A DNA stretch of 64,000 bases from Paractinoplanes aksuensis (GTDB taxonomy: Bacteria > Actinomycetota > Actinomycetes > Mycobacteriales > Micromonosporaceae): assembly GCF_024137025.1 (NCBI RefSeq), contig NZ_JAMYJR010000031.1:62001-126000 (forward strand). The letters are read 5' to 3'. Every line of letters begins with the position of its first letter. Positions within the stretch are counted from its first letter, which is position 1. This document shows positions 31,647 through 42,689 of the stretch, in pieces. The position numbers were made by a program, and so were the translations under genes. The notes under the pieces were generated by a model. The model saw only the letters and a list, made by a program, of their open reading frames with translations. It did no database searches and was not told the origin of the DNA.

Positions 31647-34145
31647 GTGGCCCGCTTCCGATCCCGAACGGCCGGCGCCATCGCCGCTCTGGCCGCGTTG
31701 CCCCTGGCGGTCGCCCCACCGGCCGCCGCCGCAGCCGACCCGGACTACACGATCACCGTCGACTCCGCGGCCACCGGCGCGGCGATCGGCGACGAGATGT
31801 ACGGCGTCTTCTTCGAGGACATCAACTACGCGGCCGACGGCGGTCTCTACGCCGAACTGGTCCGCAACCGTTCCTTCGAGTTCAACGCCACCGACAACCG
31901 CTCGTACTCCGGCCTGACCGGGTGGACGGCGACCGGAACGGCGACGACCGTGGACGACGGCAACCGGCTGAACGACCGCAACCGTACGTATCTGCAGCTG
32001 ACCGGCCCGGCCGGCGTCACCAACGCGGGCTTCAACAGCGGCCTCGCCGTGCAGAAGGGCAAGCTCTACGACTTCTCGGTCTGGGCTCGCTCCGACTCCG
32101 GCTCGCCGCTGACGGTCTCACTGGCGACCGCCGACGGCTCCGCTCTCGCCGCGCCGCTGAAGATCACGGTCAAGAGCAACACCTGGTCCCGGTACGCCGG
32201 CACGCTGCGCGCCACCACCACGAGCGACGCCGGCCGGTTGTCGGTGGCGGCGAGCGGCGCCGGCACCCACCGGCTCGACATGGTGTCGCTGTTCCCGCGC
32301 GAGACCTACAAGGGTCACGGCCTGCGCAAAGACCTGGCCGAAAAGGTGGCGGCGCTGCGGCCGGGCTTCGTGCGGTTCCCGGGCGGGTGCCTGGTCAACA
32401 CGGGCAGCCACTACGCGTACGACGCGGCCTCGAACTTCCCGCGGGCCCGCTCGTACCAGTGGAAGGACACGATCGGGCCGGTCGAGACGCGGGCCACCAA
32501 CGCGAACTTCTGGGGCTACAACCAGAGCTACGGCCTCGGGTACTACGAGTACTTCCAGTTCAGTGAGGACATCGGCGCGGCCCCGCTGCCCGTCGTGCCG
32601 GCGCTGGTCACCGGCTGCGGCCAGAACCGCGCCACCGACGATCCGGCGCTGCTGCAGCGGCACATCCAGGACACGCTCGACCTGATCGAGTTCGCCAACG
32701 GGCCGGTCACCTCGACCTGGGGCAAGGTGCGGGCGCGGATGGGCCACCCGAAGCCGTTCGGCCTGACCATGGTCGGCGTCGGCAACGAGGAGAACCTGCC
32801 CGACGAGTACTTCGCCAACTTCCTGAAGTTCCGGGACGCGATCAAGGCGAAGTACCCGAAGATCACGGTGATCAGCAATTCCGGGCCGGACGACATGGGC
32901 GTCACCTTCGACAACCTGTGGGCCAAGAACAAGGCGGCCGGCACCGAGATGGTCGACGAGCACTACTACAACAGCCCGAACTGGTTCCTGCAGAACAACA
33001 ACCGCTACGACTCGTACGACCGGAACGGGCCCAAGGTCTTCCTCGGTGAGTACGCGTCGCAGGACGCCAAGTTCTTCAACTCGCTGGCCGAGGCGGCCTA
33101 CATGACCTCGCTCGAGCGCAACGCCGACGTCGTCAAGATGGCCGCCTACGCGCCGCTGTTCGCCAACATCGACAACGTGCAGTGGCGGCCCGACCTGATC
33201 TGGTTCGACAACGACGAGTCGTGGGGCTCGACGAGCTACCAGATGCAGAAGCTGTTCATGACCAACGTCGGCGATCGGGTGGTGCCGACCAAGGTGAGCG
33301 GCGGCCGGGTCGTGCAGCCGCAGCCGATCACCGGCCGGGTCGGGCTCTCGACGTGGCGTACGGCCGCTCGGTACGACGATCTCAAGGTGACCACGCCGGA
33401 CGGATCGGTGCTGCTCAGCGACGACTTCAACGACGGCAACGCCGACGGCTGGAGCCCTCTCGCCGGGCGGGGAACCTGGGCAGTCACCGACGGCGCTTAC
33501 ACGCAGACGGACGTCGCGGCCGAGGACACAATGGTCGCGGCGGCCACCGGCATCACCGCGACCGACTACGACATCAGCCTCAAGGCGACCAAGACCGCGG
33601 GTGACGAGGGCTTCCTCATCCCGTTCGGGATCAAGGACTCGGGCTCCTGGTACTGGTGGAACCTCGGCGGCTGGAACAACACGCAGGGCGCGATCGAGAA
33701 GGCCACCGGGTCCGCCGCGGCCAAGGAACAACTGCTCACCCGGCCCGACTCGGTCACCACCAATCAGACGTACGACCTGAGGATCGAGGTCCGGGGCACC
33801 CGCGTCACCCTGATCCGCGACGGCGAGGTGTGGGGCAGCTTCGACGACAACAAGGTCACCGAGCCCTTCGCCCAGGTCGTCACCCGCGACACCAGGAAGG
33901 GTGAGTTGATCGTCAAGGTCGTCAACGCCTCGACGACGCCCGCAATCACCAAGATCAACCTCGGGAAGATCAAGGTCGCTTCGACCGGACGCATGACCGT
34001 GCTCGCCGGCGACCCGGGCGAGCAGAACACCCGCTCGGCCGAGCCCATCCAGCCCGTCACCACCACCGTCCGCGGCCTGAGCTCGACCTTCACCCGTGAG
34101 TTCCCCGCCAGTTCCGTGACGTTCCTGCGTTTGGAGACCCGATGA
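31647..34145 (+). CDS. Secreted GH51 alpha-L-arabinofuranosidase
   Basis: 832 residues. Signal peptide (1-29, ending AAAA-A). GH51-type start IGDEMYGVFFEDINYAADGGLYAELV, with GNEENLPDEYF (acid/base Glu after Asn) and KVFLGEYASQ (nucleophile Glu). Between the N-terminus and the catalytic core a small carbohydrate-binding insert is likely (WTATGTATT to FPRETY). The C-terminal 250 residues include a laminin-G-like beta domain (SDDFNDGNADGWSPLAGRG). It releases arabinose from arabinan or arabinoxylan outside the cell. GTG 31647 is preceded by AAGGAGG inside a palindrome. Overlaps the next gene by 4 bp. Confidence 0.92.
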   Translation: MARFRSRTAGAIAALAALPLAVAPPAAAAADPDYTITVDSAATGAAIGDEMYGVFFEDINYAADGGLYAELVRNRSFEFNATDNRSYSGLTGWTATGTATTVDDGNRLNDRNRTYLQLTGPAGVTNAGFNSGLAVQKGKLYDFSVWARSDSGSPLTVSLATADGSALAAPLKITVKSNTWSRYAGTLRATTTSDAGRLSVAASGAGTHRLDMVSLFPRETYKGHGLRKDLAEKVAALRPGFVRFPGGCLVNTGSHYAYDAASNFPRARSYQWKDTIGPVETRATNANFWGYNQSYGLGYYEYFQFSEDIGAAPLPVVPALVTGCGQNRATDDPALLQRHIQDTLDLIEFANGPVTSTWGKVRARMGHPKPFGLTMVGVGNEENLPDEYFANFLKFRDAIKAKYPKITVISNSGPDDMGVTFDNLWAKNKAAGTEMVDEHYYNSPNWFLQNNNRYDSYDRNGPKVFLGEYASQDAKFFNSLAEAAYMTSLERNADVVKMAAYAPLFANIDNVQWRPDLIWFDNDESWGSTSYQMQKLFMTNVGDRVVPTKVSGGRVVQPQPITGRVGLSTWRTAARYDDLKVTTPDGSVLLSDDFNDGNADGWSPLAGRGTWAVTDGAYTQTDVAAEDTMVAAATGITATDYDISLKATKTAGDEGFLIPFGIKDSGSWYWWNLGGWNNTQGAIEKATGSAAAKEQLLTRPDSVTTNQTYDLRIEVRGTRVTLIRDGEVWGSFDDNKVTEPFAQVVTRDTRKGELIVKVVNASTTPAITKINLGKIKVASTGRMTVLAGDPGEQNTRSAEPIQPVTTTVRGLSSTFTREFPASSVTFLRLETR

Positions 34146-35524
34146 AGAGGCGCACCCTGCTGGCCACCGCGGCCGGCGCCAGTGTCGCGGGCCTGGCCGG
34201 CGCCGGAGCGGCCGAAGCCGTAGTGCCCAGGACCGACGCCGAGATCTACGGCGTCCCCACGGTCCAACCCCTGGTCACTCAGCGAGCCGACCCGTTCATC
34301 ACCCCACGCACGAACGGCAAGTACTACTTCACCGGCTCAGTTCCCGAGTACGACCGCATCGCCCTGCGCGGCGCGTCCACTCTGGCCGGTTTGTCCGACG
34401 CGCCCGAGACGGTGATCTGGCGCCGCCCGGCGACCGGCAAGATGGCCGGCCACATCTGGGCGCCGGAACTGCACCGTATCGACGGCAAGTGGTACATCTA
34501 CTTCGCCGCCGGCGACTCCGACGACGTCTTCCGCATCCGCACGTACGTGCTGGAATCCCCGCTGGCCGATCCGCTGGACCCCAGCGGCTGGCAGCTCAAG
34601 ACCCAGCTGATGACCGAGTGGGACGGCTTCACGCTGGACGCGACAACCTTCGCTCACCGAGGCCGCCGCTACCTGGTGTGGGCCCAGAGCGAGCCCGAGA
34701 TCGCGGTCAACACCAGCCTCTACATCGCCCGCATGGGCACGCCGTGGAGCCTGGCGTCCAAGCCGACCCGCATCACGACCCCCACCCGCGACTGGGAGAT
34801 CCAGGGCTTCCGCGTCAACGAGGGCCCCGCCGTCCTGATCCGCAACGGCCGCATCTTCATGACGTTCTCAGCCTCCGCCACCGACGCCCGCTACTGCATG
34901 GGCCTGCTGACCGCGGATGCCGACGCCGACCTCCTCAAACGCGAGACGTGGGTCAAGACACCCGACCCCATCTTCGTGACCAACACCGAGACCGCCCGCT
35001 ACGGCCCCGGCCACAACTCCTTCACCGTCGCCGAGGACGGCCGCACAGACGTCCTCGTCTACCACGCCCGCGACTACAGAGACATAACCGGAGATCCCCT
35101 GTACGACCCCAACCGCCACGCCCGCATCCAGCGCCTCTACTGGCACCCCGACGGCACGCCCCTGTTCGGCATCCCCGTAGGCAACGGCGGCCCGATCATC
35201 CGCATCTCCCCCACCGACCGTCCCGACGATTACGTCCGCCACACAGCCGGCGGCAAGATCGTCGTTCAACGCGCCCCCCGCGACCTGGCCGCCACCCAGT
35301 TCCGCTTCGAGCCCCAACCCGACGGCACCGAGGCGCTGCGCTCGGTAGACCACCCCACCCGGTTCATCGGGCCCGACCTGCAACTGAGCACCACGCCTTT
35401 GAAAGTCCGCCGCGAGCCCGTCCGCACCGGCCTCAAGCTCCGCGTCGAGACCGGCGGCTACCTGCGCATCTCCGGCTCCACCGTCTCCGTCAGCTCAGCC
35501 GGCACAGTCCTACGACTGACCTGA
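34142..35524 (+). CDS. Secreted GH43 arabinofuranosidase with AbfB-like C-terminal domain
   Basis: 460 residues. Tat signal peptide (KRRTLLATAAGASVAGLAGAG, 1-30). Five-bladed beta-propeller catalytic part: RADPFI supplies the general-base Asp (about 49), LDATTF the second Asp, and NEGPAVL the acid Glu. The last 120 residues (VRHTAGGKIVVQRAPRD... FRFEPQPDGTEALRS) resemble the CBM42/AbfB trefoil. It probably acts as an exo-1,5-alpha-L-arabinofuranosidase together with the GH51 enzyme, with ATGA coupling to that gene. One enzyme is Sec-exported and the other Tat-exported. Confidence 0.9.
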   Translation: MKRRTLLATAAGASVAGLAGAGAAEAVVPRTDAEIYGVPTVQPLVTQRADPFITPRTNGKYYFTGSVPEYDRIALRGASTLAGLSDAPETVIWRRPATGKMAGHIWAPELHRIDGKWYIYFAAGDSDDVFRIRTYVLESPLADPLDPSGWQLKTQLMTEWDGFTLDATTFAHRGRRYLVWAQSEPEIAVNTSLYIARMGTPWSLASKPTRITTPTRDWEIQGFRVNEGPAVLIRNGRIFMTFSASATDARYCMGLLTADADADLLKRETWVKTPDPIFVTNTETARYGPGHNSFTVAEDGRTDVLVYHARDYRDITGDPLYDPNRHARIQRLYWHPDGTPLFGIPVGNGGPIIRISPTDRPDDYVRHTAGGKIVVQRAPRDLAATQFRFEPQPDGTEALRSVDHPTRFIGPDLQLSTTPLKVRREPVRTGLKLRVETGGYLRISGSTVSVSSAGTVLRLT

Positions 35525-35533
35525 CGGCCCCCC

Positions 35534-35569
35534 GCCCGCGTACGCGTTCCCCCCGACGCGTGCGCGGGC
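35534..35569 (+). terminator. First hairpin after the GH43 gene
   Basis: GCCCGCGTACGCGT pairs with ACGCGTGCGCGGGC: 14 bp with one G-U, around an 8-base loop, starting 10 bp after the stop. No T-run. Confidence 0.55.
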
Positions 35570-35596
35570 CCGTCCCGGAGTCGCCCCGGGACCAAG

Positions 35597-35630
35597 CAAC
35601 GGCCCGGCTGCCCACGCAGCCGGGCCGTTG
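35597..35630 (+). terminator. Second hairpin after the GH43 gene
   Basis: CAACGGCCCGGCTG pairs perfectly with CAGCCGGGCCGTTG (14 bp) around CCCACG. Very stable; likely rho-independent in the U-less style of actinobacteria. Confidence 0.7.
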
Positions 35631-35671
35631 CCCCAAACGGACACAAGCAATCCCCTTCATCCCAACCACAT

Positions 35672-35775
35672 CAGGCCACTCCACCACCCGCAGGCAACGC
35701 CCCCACCGCAACCACAACAGGCCACCCACCACCCGCAAGCAGCACCCCCACCGCAACCACAACAGGCCACCCACC
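35672..35775. repeat. 45-46 bp tandem repeat, about 2.3 copies
   Basis: Copies begin CAGGCCAC at 35672, 35718 and 35763. The core reads CACCACCCGCAAGCAGC then CCCCCACCGCAACCACAA. Purines and pyrimidines are strongly biased between strands. Confidence 0.8.
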
Positions 35776-35893
35776 CCTGATAGACGAACCGGCCCCCGGT
35801 GTAGTCCACCGTGATCACGGCCGGCAGCCCAGTCGCGCCCGCGCTGTACCGCGCGAAGCGCTGGGTCCCGCCGACGATCCGTAAGGAGTACGA

Positions 35894-35969
35894 GGTTCGG
35901 GGGCAGGGGATGACCCACGCAGGGACCAAGCCTGATCGCCCGGAGTGGGTCATCCCCTGCCCCCGAACC
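35894..35969. repeat. 25-bp perfect inverted repeat with 26-base spacer
   Basis: Left arm 35894-35918 begins GGTTCGGGGGCAGGGGATGA. Right arm 35945-35969 is its exact reverse complement. Spacer 35919-35944. It is far longer than a terminator needs and lies in the middle of the convergent gap, so a small mobile or REP-like unit is possible. Confidence 0.85.
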
Positions 35970-36024
35970 GTCCCACCGCAACCGAACGGCAGCCCGACAG
36001 AGCCAGACCGGTCCGGAAACGCAA

Positions 36025-36056
36025 AACGGCCCGGCGCAAACAAGCGCCGGGCCGTT
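36025..36056 (-). terminator. Intrinsic terminator of clpC
   Basis: AACGGCCCGGCGC (36025-36037) pairs perfectly with GCGCCGGGCCGTT (36044-36056), loop 6. On the minus strand the stem is followed by TTTTGCGTTT, a proper T-tract. It begins 13 bp after the clpC stop. Confidence 0.85.
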
Positions 36057-36069
36057 GAGAACAGCAGAC

Positions 36070-38592
<2,523 letters not shown>

Positions 38593-38785
38593 GCCCTCGT
38601 GCTCCTCACGTGCCGTGCGCCAATGGACTGGCGGGGCCAGCGCACGGGCATCGGTGATACCCGTACTGACAACTCTATCGCCGCCCGGTGGTCTTGCTGG
38701 GCCCTCGTGGCCCCTCGAAACCTTCCGCAACGTTGATTTAGCCAACTTCGCACGCTCACCCGCTGTTCCCCCAGTGGAACGGCTA

Positions 38786-38796
38786 CGCGGACAGCG
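38786..38796. promoter_or_regulatory. Possible ClgR box upstream of clpC
   Basis: CGCGGACAGCG fits the CGC-N5-GCG core bound by ClgR, the known activator of clpC in actinobacteria, but the flanks deviate from the consensus. Confidence 0.25.
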
Positions 38797-38814
38797 AAAT
38801 CGCGGAAACGAGCA

Positions 38815-38854
38815 TCCACAGCCTGTGGACAACGTCGTCCCCACCTGTGGATAA
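38815..38854. promoter_or_regulatory. Cluster of DnaA boxes between clpC and lsr2
   Basis: TGTGGACAA (38824-38832, complement of TTGTCCACA) and TGTGGATAA (38846-38854, complement of TTATCCACA) are both perfect boxes. A third, inverted TCCACA overlaps the first, forming the palindrome TCCACAG-C-CTGTGGA (38815-38829). All lie within 40 bp. Confidence 0.5.
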
Positions 38855-38893
38855 CCCTACGGCGGCGGACCGAAGATCGAGCGAAAAGCAACA

Positions 38894-38920
38894 GGCCCGC
38901 CGCACGAGGTGCGACGGGCC
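38894..38920 (-). terminator. Terminator of lsr2
   Basis: GCCCGCCGCAC (38895-38905) pairs with GTGCGACGGGC (38909-38919), one mismatch, 3-base loop. On the minus strand it is followed within 12 bases by CTTTTC. Begins 35 bp after the lsr2 stop. Confidence 0.7.
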
Positions 38921-38954
38921 CTGCTGCGTCTGTCCGGGGGCTGGTGGATGGGGG

Positions 38955-39311
38955 TCAGTTACGACCCGGGCCCTTGGCGTGGAACTCGTCCACGATCTCC
39001 TGCGGGATACGACCCCGGTCGGAGATGTCCTTGCCGGCCTTCTTGGCCCACTCCCGGATGGCCTTGTTCTGCTCCCGGTCGGCGGTCGCGCCGCCCCGGC
39101 CGCGGGCGGCCCGGCCCCCGACGACCACTCCGCCCCGGGCGACCTTGGAGCCGGCCTCCAAGTACGGGTCGAAGAGCTCCCGCAATTTGGCGGCGTTCTT
39201 CTCCGAGAGGTCGATCTCGTACTGAATGCCGTCGAGGGCGAACTTCACCGTCTCGTCGGCGTCGCCACCGTCGATGTCATCGACCAGCTTGTGAATGATC
39301 TGCTTCGCCAC
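38955..39311 (-). CDS. lsr2: Lsr2 nucleoid-associated protein
   Basis: 118 residues, usual length (112 in mycobacteria). N-terminal dimerisation domain (VKFALDGIQYEIDLSEKNAAKLRELFDPYLEAG) and a C-terminal DNA-binding domain with the AT-minor-groove RGR loop (ISDRGRIPQEIVDEF), joined by a Gly/Arg-rich linker. An H-NS-like xenogeneic silencer that bridges AT-rich DNA. Lies between lysS and clpC as in mycobacteria. Single gene with its own terminator. Confidence 0.97.
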   Translation of the reverse strand: MAKQIIHKLVDDIDGGDADETVKFALDGIQYEIDLSEKNAAKLRELFDPYLEAGSKVARGGVVVGGRAARGRGGATADREQNKAIREWAKKAGKDISDRGRIPQEIVDEFHAKGPGRN

Positions 39312-39489
39312 GCGCCGTTATCCTCCCGAACACAGGTTCTCCCCAATGCAACGCACAGACAATAACGCTAAGGCGGCATCGCCCGTCAATGGCGGTCAGA
39401 ACATTTCCGGTACGGGCTTGTTCCGGCACCCTCGAACGTTGACCGGAAGCTATGCCCGCATGCTATCTGCCGGCGATTGCTCCGAGCCC

Positions 39490-40998
39490 TTACTCCGGCC
39501 GGACGAGCGGGAAGAGGATCGTTTCCCGAATGCCCAGGCCGGTGAGCGCCATCAAGAGCCGGTCGATTCCCATTCCCATGCCACCGGTGGGCGGCATTCC
39601 GTACTCCATGGCCCGCAGGAAATCCTCGTCGAGCTGCATCGCCTCGGGGTCGCCGCCGGCCGCCAGCAGCGACTGGGCGACCAGCCGCTCGCGCTGGACG
39701 ACCGGGTCGACCAGCTCGGAATAGGCCGTGGCCAGCTCGAAGCCGCTGACGTAGAGGTCCCACTTCTCGGTGAGACCTGGGGTTTCCCGGTGCGCCCGGG
39801 TCAGCGGCGCGGTCTCCTCGGGGTAGTCGCGCACGAACGTGGGCGCCTGCAGCGTGTGCTGGACGAGGTGCTCGAACAGTTCCTCGACGAGCTTGCCCGG
39901 GCCCCACTTCGGGTCGACGGAAAGGTCGTGCTTTTCGGCATAACGCAGCAGTTGTGAGATATCGGTGGCCGGGGTGACTTCCTCACCGAGCGCCGCCGAC
40001 AGCGAGCCATAGAGGGTTACCGATGCCCACTCGCCGCTCAGATCCAACTCGGTGCCGTCGTAGTGCGTCACGATGTGTGACCCGGCAACCGCGATGGCGG
40101 CTTCCTGAATCCACTCGCGCGTCTGCCGTTGCATGTCGTTGTAGTCCGCGTACGCCTGGTAGGCCTCGAGCATCGCGAACTCCGGCGAGTGGGTCGAGTC
40201 CATACCCTCATTACGGAAGTTGCGGTTGATCTCGAAGACGCGATCGATGCCGCCCACGACGGCCCGCTTCAAAAACAGTTCCGGCGCGATCCGCAGATAG
40301 AGATCAGTGTCGAGGGCGTTGCTGTGTGTCACAAAGGGCCGAGCCGTCGCGCCGCCGTGCAGCAACTGCAACATTGGCGTTTCCACCTCGAGATAATTGC
40401 GGCGGAACAGCGACTCGCGAAGGCTGCGGACCGCCGTGGCACGAGTGCGAACGGTGTCCCGCGCCTGCGGGCGGACGATCAGATCGACATAGCGCTGACG
40501 GACACGTGTCTCTTCCGAAAGTGGCTTGTGGGCCACGGGAAGCGGGCGCAGCGCCTTGGCGCTCATCGCCCACGAGTCGGCCAGGACGGAGAGCTCACCA
40601 CGGCGACTGGTGATCACCTCGCCGGTGACCGAGATCAGGTCGCCCAGGTCGGCCAGCTGCTTCCAGTCGGTCAGGCTCTGCTCGCCGACCTTGGCCAGCG
40701 AGAGCATGGCCTGCAGCTCGGTGCCGTCGCCGTCGCGCAACGTGACGAAGCACAGCTTGCCGCCGTTGCGCACGAAGATCACGCGACCCGTGATCGACAC
40801 CTGGTCGCCGGTGGCCGCGTCGATCGGCAGGTCGGCGTACTGCTCACGCACCTGCTTCAGCGTCGTCGTCCGCGCGACGGTCACCGGATAGGGGGACACC
40901 CCTTCGGCGAGCATCCGGTCCCGCTTCGACCAGCGGACCCGCATCTGCTCGGGAAGGTCCTCGGCGGGATCAGGGACGGCGACATTCTGCTCGGTCAC
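39490..40998 (-). CDS. lysS: Lysine--tRNA ligase
   Basis: 502 residues, class II synthetase. N-terminal OB-fold anticodon-binding domain (about 60-150), then motif 1 ([11 protein letters not shown]), motif 2 ([24 protein letters not shown]) and motif 3 ([15 protein letters not shown]). Charges tRNA-Lys. No membrane domain, so it is the housekeeping LysS and not the lysyl-phosphatidylglycerol enzyme LysX. Between lsr2 and coaX. Confidence 0.97.
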   Translation of the reverse strand: MTEQNVAVPDPAEDLPEQMRVRWSKRDRMLAEGVSPYPVTVARTTTLKQVREQYADLPIDAATGDQVSITGRVIFVRNGGKLCFVTLRDGDGTELQAMLSLAKVGEQSLTDWKQLADLGDLISVTGEVITSRRGELSVLADSWAMSAKALRPLPVAHKPLSEETRVRQRYVDLIVRPQARDTVRTRATAVRSLRESLFRRNYLEVETPMLQLLHGGATARPFVTHSNALDTDLYLRIAPELFLKRAVVGGIDRVFEINRNFRNEGMDSTHSPEFAMLEAYQAYADYNDMQRQTREWIQEAAIAVAGSHIVTHYDGTELDLSGEWASVTLYGSLSAALGEEVTPATDISQLLRYAEKHDLSVDPKWGPGKLVEELFEHLVQHTLQAPTFVRDYPEETAPLTRAHRETPGLTEKWDLYVSGFELATAYSELVDPVVQRERLVAQSLLAAGGDPEAMQLDEDFLRAMEYGMPPTGGMGMGIDRLLMALTGLGIRETILFPLVRPE

Positions 40999-41051
40999 GG
41001 CACGACTCTCTGTAAGAGTGGATTAGGCCCTAAGAGCCTACTCAGCCGCTC

Positions 41052-41810
41052 TCAGACGTTCCGCTCATATACCATCCGGAGCCCGATCAGCGTGATCATC
41101 GGCTCGTGGGCGGTGATCGTCTTGCACTCGTCCTTGACCAGCCAGGCCAGCCCGCCGGTGGCGATGACCGCCGAGACCGGCCCGATCTCTTCGATCATGC
41201 GGCTGACGATGCCGTCGACCTGGCCCGCGAAGCCGAAGTACATGCCGGACTGCAGGCACTCGACGGTGTTCTTGCCGATCACCGACCGTGGCTTGGCCGG
41301 CTCGACCTTGCGCAGCTGGGCGGCCCGGGCGGCCAGAGCGTCGAACGAGATCTCGATGCCCGGGGCGAAGGCGCCGCCCAGGAACTCGCCCTTCTCGCTG
41401 ATCACGTCGAAGTTGGTGGTCGTGCCGAAGTCGACCACGATCGACGGGCCACCGTAGAGGGCGTGCGCGGCCAGGGTGTTGACCACGCGGTCGGCGCCCA
41501 CCTCTTTGGGGTTGTCGATGGCCAGCTGGACGCCGGTCTTGACGCCGGGCTCGACGATCACATTGGGCAGCTCGCCGTAGTAGCGGGCCAGCATCGTACG
41601 CAGGCTGCGCAGCGCGGCGGGCACGGTCGAGCAGGCGGCGACGCCGGTGATCTCGACCGCGTCGCCGGCCAGCAGGCCCCGGAACATCAGGCCCAGTTCG
41701 TCGGCGGTGGACCGGGCGTCGGTCTTGATCCGCCAGTTGTGGACGAGCTTGTCACCGTCGAAGGTGGCGAGCACGGTGTTGGTGTTACCGATGTCGATGC
41801 AGAGCAGCAA
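41052..41810 (-). CDS. coaX: Type III pantothenate kinase
   Basis: 252 residues. Phosphorylates pantothenate, first step of CoA synthesis; feedback-resistant type. ATP site CIDIGNTNTV (residues 4-13), GADRVVNTLAAHALYG and VDFGTTTNFDVI are signature. TTG start with AAGGAG 9 bp upstream, just 13 bp after the nadC stop. In the same neighbourhood as panC and panD, which make pantothenate. Confidence 0.95.
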   Translation of the reverse strand: MLLCIDIGNTNTVLATFDGDKLVHNWRIKTDARSTADELGLMFRGLLAGDAVEITGVAACSTVPAALRSLRTMLARYYGELPNVIVEPGVKTGVQLAIDNPKEVGADRVVNTLAAHALYGGPSIVVDFGTTTNFDVISEKGEFLGGAFAPGIEISFDALAARAAQLRKVEPAKPRSVIGKNTVECLQSGMYFGFAGQVDGIVSRMIEEIGPVSAVIATGGLAWLVKDECKTITAHEPMITLIGLRMVYERNV

Positions 41811-41823
41811 GGTGGGGGGCTCC

Positions 41824-42675
41824 TTACCGGGGGCGCAGGTCCATGGCGATATCGAGGATGGGCGACGAGTGGGTGAGACCGCCGACGGACAGGTAGTCGA
41901 CGCCCGTGGCGGCGTACTCGGCGACCGTCTCCAAGCGTAGGTTGCCGGTCGCCTCGAGTTCGGCCCGGTCGCCGACCTCGGCCACCACCTCGCGCAGCCG
42001 GTCGGGGTTCATGTTGTCGCAGAGCAGGAACGTCGCGCCGGCCTCGACCGCCTCGCGGGCCTCGGCCGGCGTGGTCACCTCGACCTGCACCGGCACCGCG
42101 GGGAACTTCTCGCGGACGAGCCGGTAGGCGGCGGTGATGCTGCCCGCGGCCAGCTTGTGGTTGTCCTTGATCATGGCCACGTCGTAGAGGCCCATGCGCT
42201 TGTTGGTGCCGCCGCCGACCCGGACCGCGTACTTCTCGAGGTAGCGCAGCCCCGGCGTGGTCTTGCGGGTGTCGAGGACGGTGGCCTTGGTGCCGGCCAG
42301 CGCGTCGGCCCAGCGCCGGGTGTGGGTGGCCACCCCGGACATGCGGCTGAGCAGGTTGAGCGCCGTGCGCTCGGCCGTCAGCAGGGCCCGGGTGGGGCCG
42401 GTGACGACGGCCAGCACGTCGCCCCGGGTGACCCGGTCGCCCTCGGCCACCCGTTGCTCGAAGACGTCAGCGCCGCCCGAGGTGTCGTTGAAGGCCACCG
42501 CGGCCACCGGCAGGCCGGCCACCACACCGTCGGCCCGGGCCACCAGCTCGGCCGTGTCGACCTGGTCGGCGGGAATGGTGGCCTCACTGGTCACGTCGTG
42601 CGGCGGCGAGCCCAGGTCTTCGGCCAGCGCGGTGCGCACGATCAGTTCGACCTCGGCGACGTCCAACTCGTTCAT
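41824..42675 (-). CDS. nadC: Nicotinate-nucleotide diphosphorylase (carboxylating)
   Basis: 283 residues. Converts quinolinate and PRPP to nicotinate mononucleotide. N-terminal DVTSEATIP, central RTALNLLSRMSGVATHTRRW, TRKTTPGLRYLEKYAV and the LLCDNM metal/phosphate loop are diagnostic. ATG at 42675 with AGGGGG upstream. Follows nadB by 14 bp. NadA, the quinolinate synthase, is not in the window. Confidence 0.96.
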   Translation of the reverse strand: MNELDVAEVELIVRTALAEDLGSPPHDVTSEATIPADQVDTAELVARADGVVAGLPVAAVAFNDTSGGADVFEQRVAEGDRVTRGDVLAVVTGPTRALLTAERTALNLLSRMSGVATHTRRWADALAGTKATVLDTRKTTPGLRYLEKYAVRVGGGTNKRMGLYDVAMIKDNHKLAAGSITAAYRLVREKFPAVPVQVEVTTPAEAREAVEAGATFLLCDNMNPDRLREVVAEVGDRAELEATGNLRLETVAEYAATGVDYLSVGGLTHSSPILDIAMDLRPR

Positions 42676-42689
42676 CGTTCCCCCTGTGG

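Larger units (their letters stand above)
35525..36069. other. 545-bp convergent gap rich in hairpins and repeats
   Basis: No convincing gene. It contains three hairpins at its two ends, two and a bit copies of a 45-46 bp repeat, and a 25-bp perfect inverted repeat. A 128-codon minus-strand reading (35657-36043) runs through repeat and inverted repeat and is doubted. Confidence 0.6.

Noticed and set aside
35657-36043. 128-codon minus-strand frame with a Cys/Gly-rich repeated C-terminus (ACCGCGGG copies)
   Set aside because: It runs through the 45-bp repeat and the inverted repeat, has no ribosome site, and its repeats are explained by the DNA repeat. A gene remnant cannot be excluded.
38815-38854. 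A chromosomal replication origin
   Set aside because: DnaA boxes are few, and dnaA, dnaN, recF and gyrB are absent; a titration or regulatory cluster is more likely.
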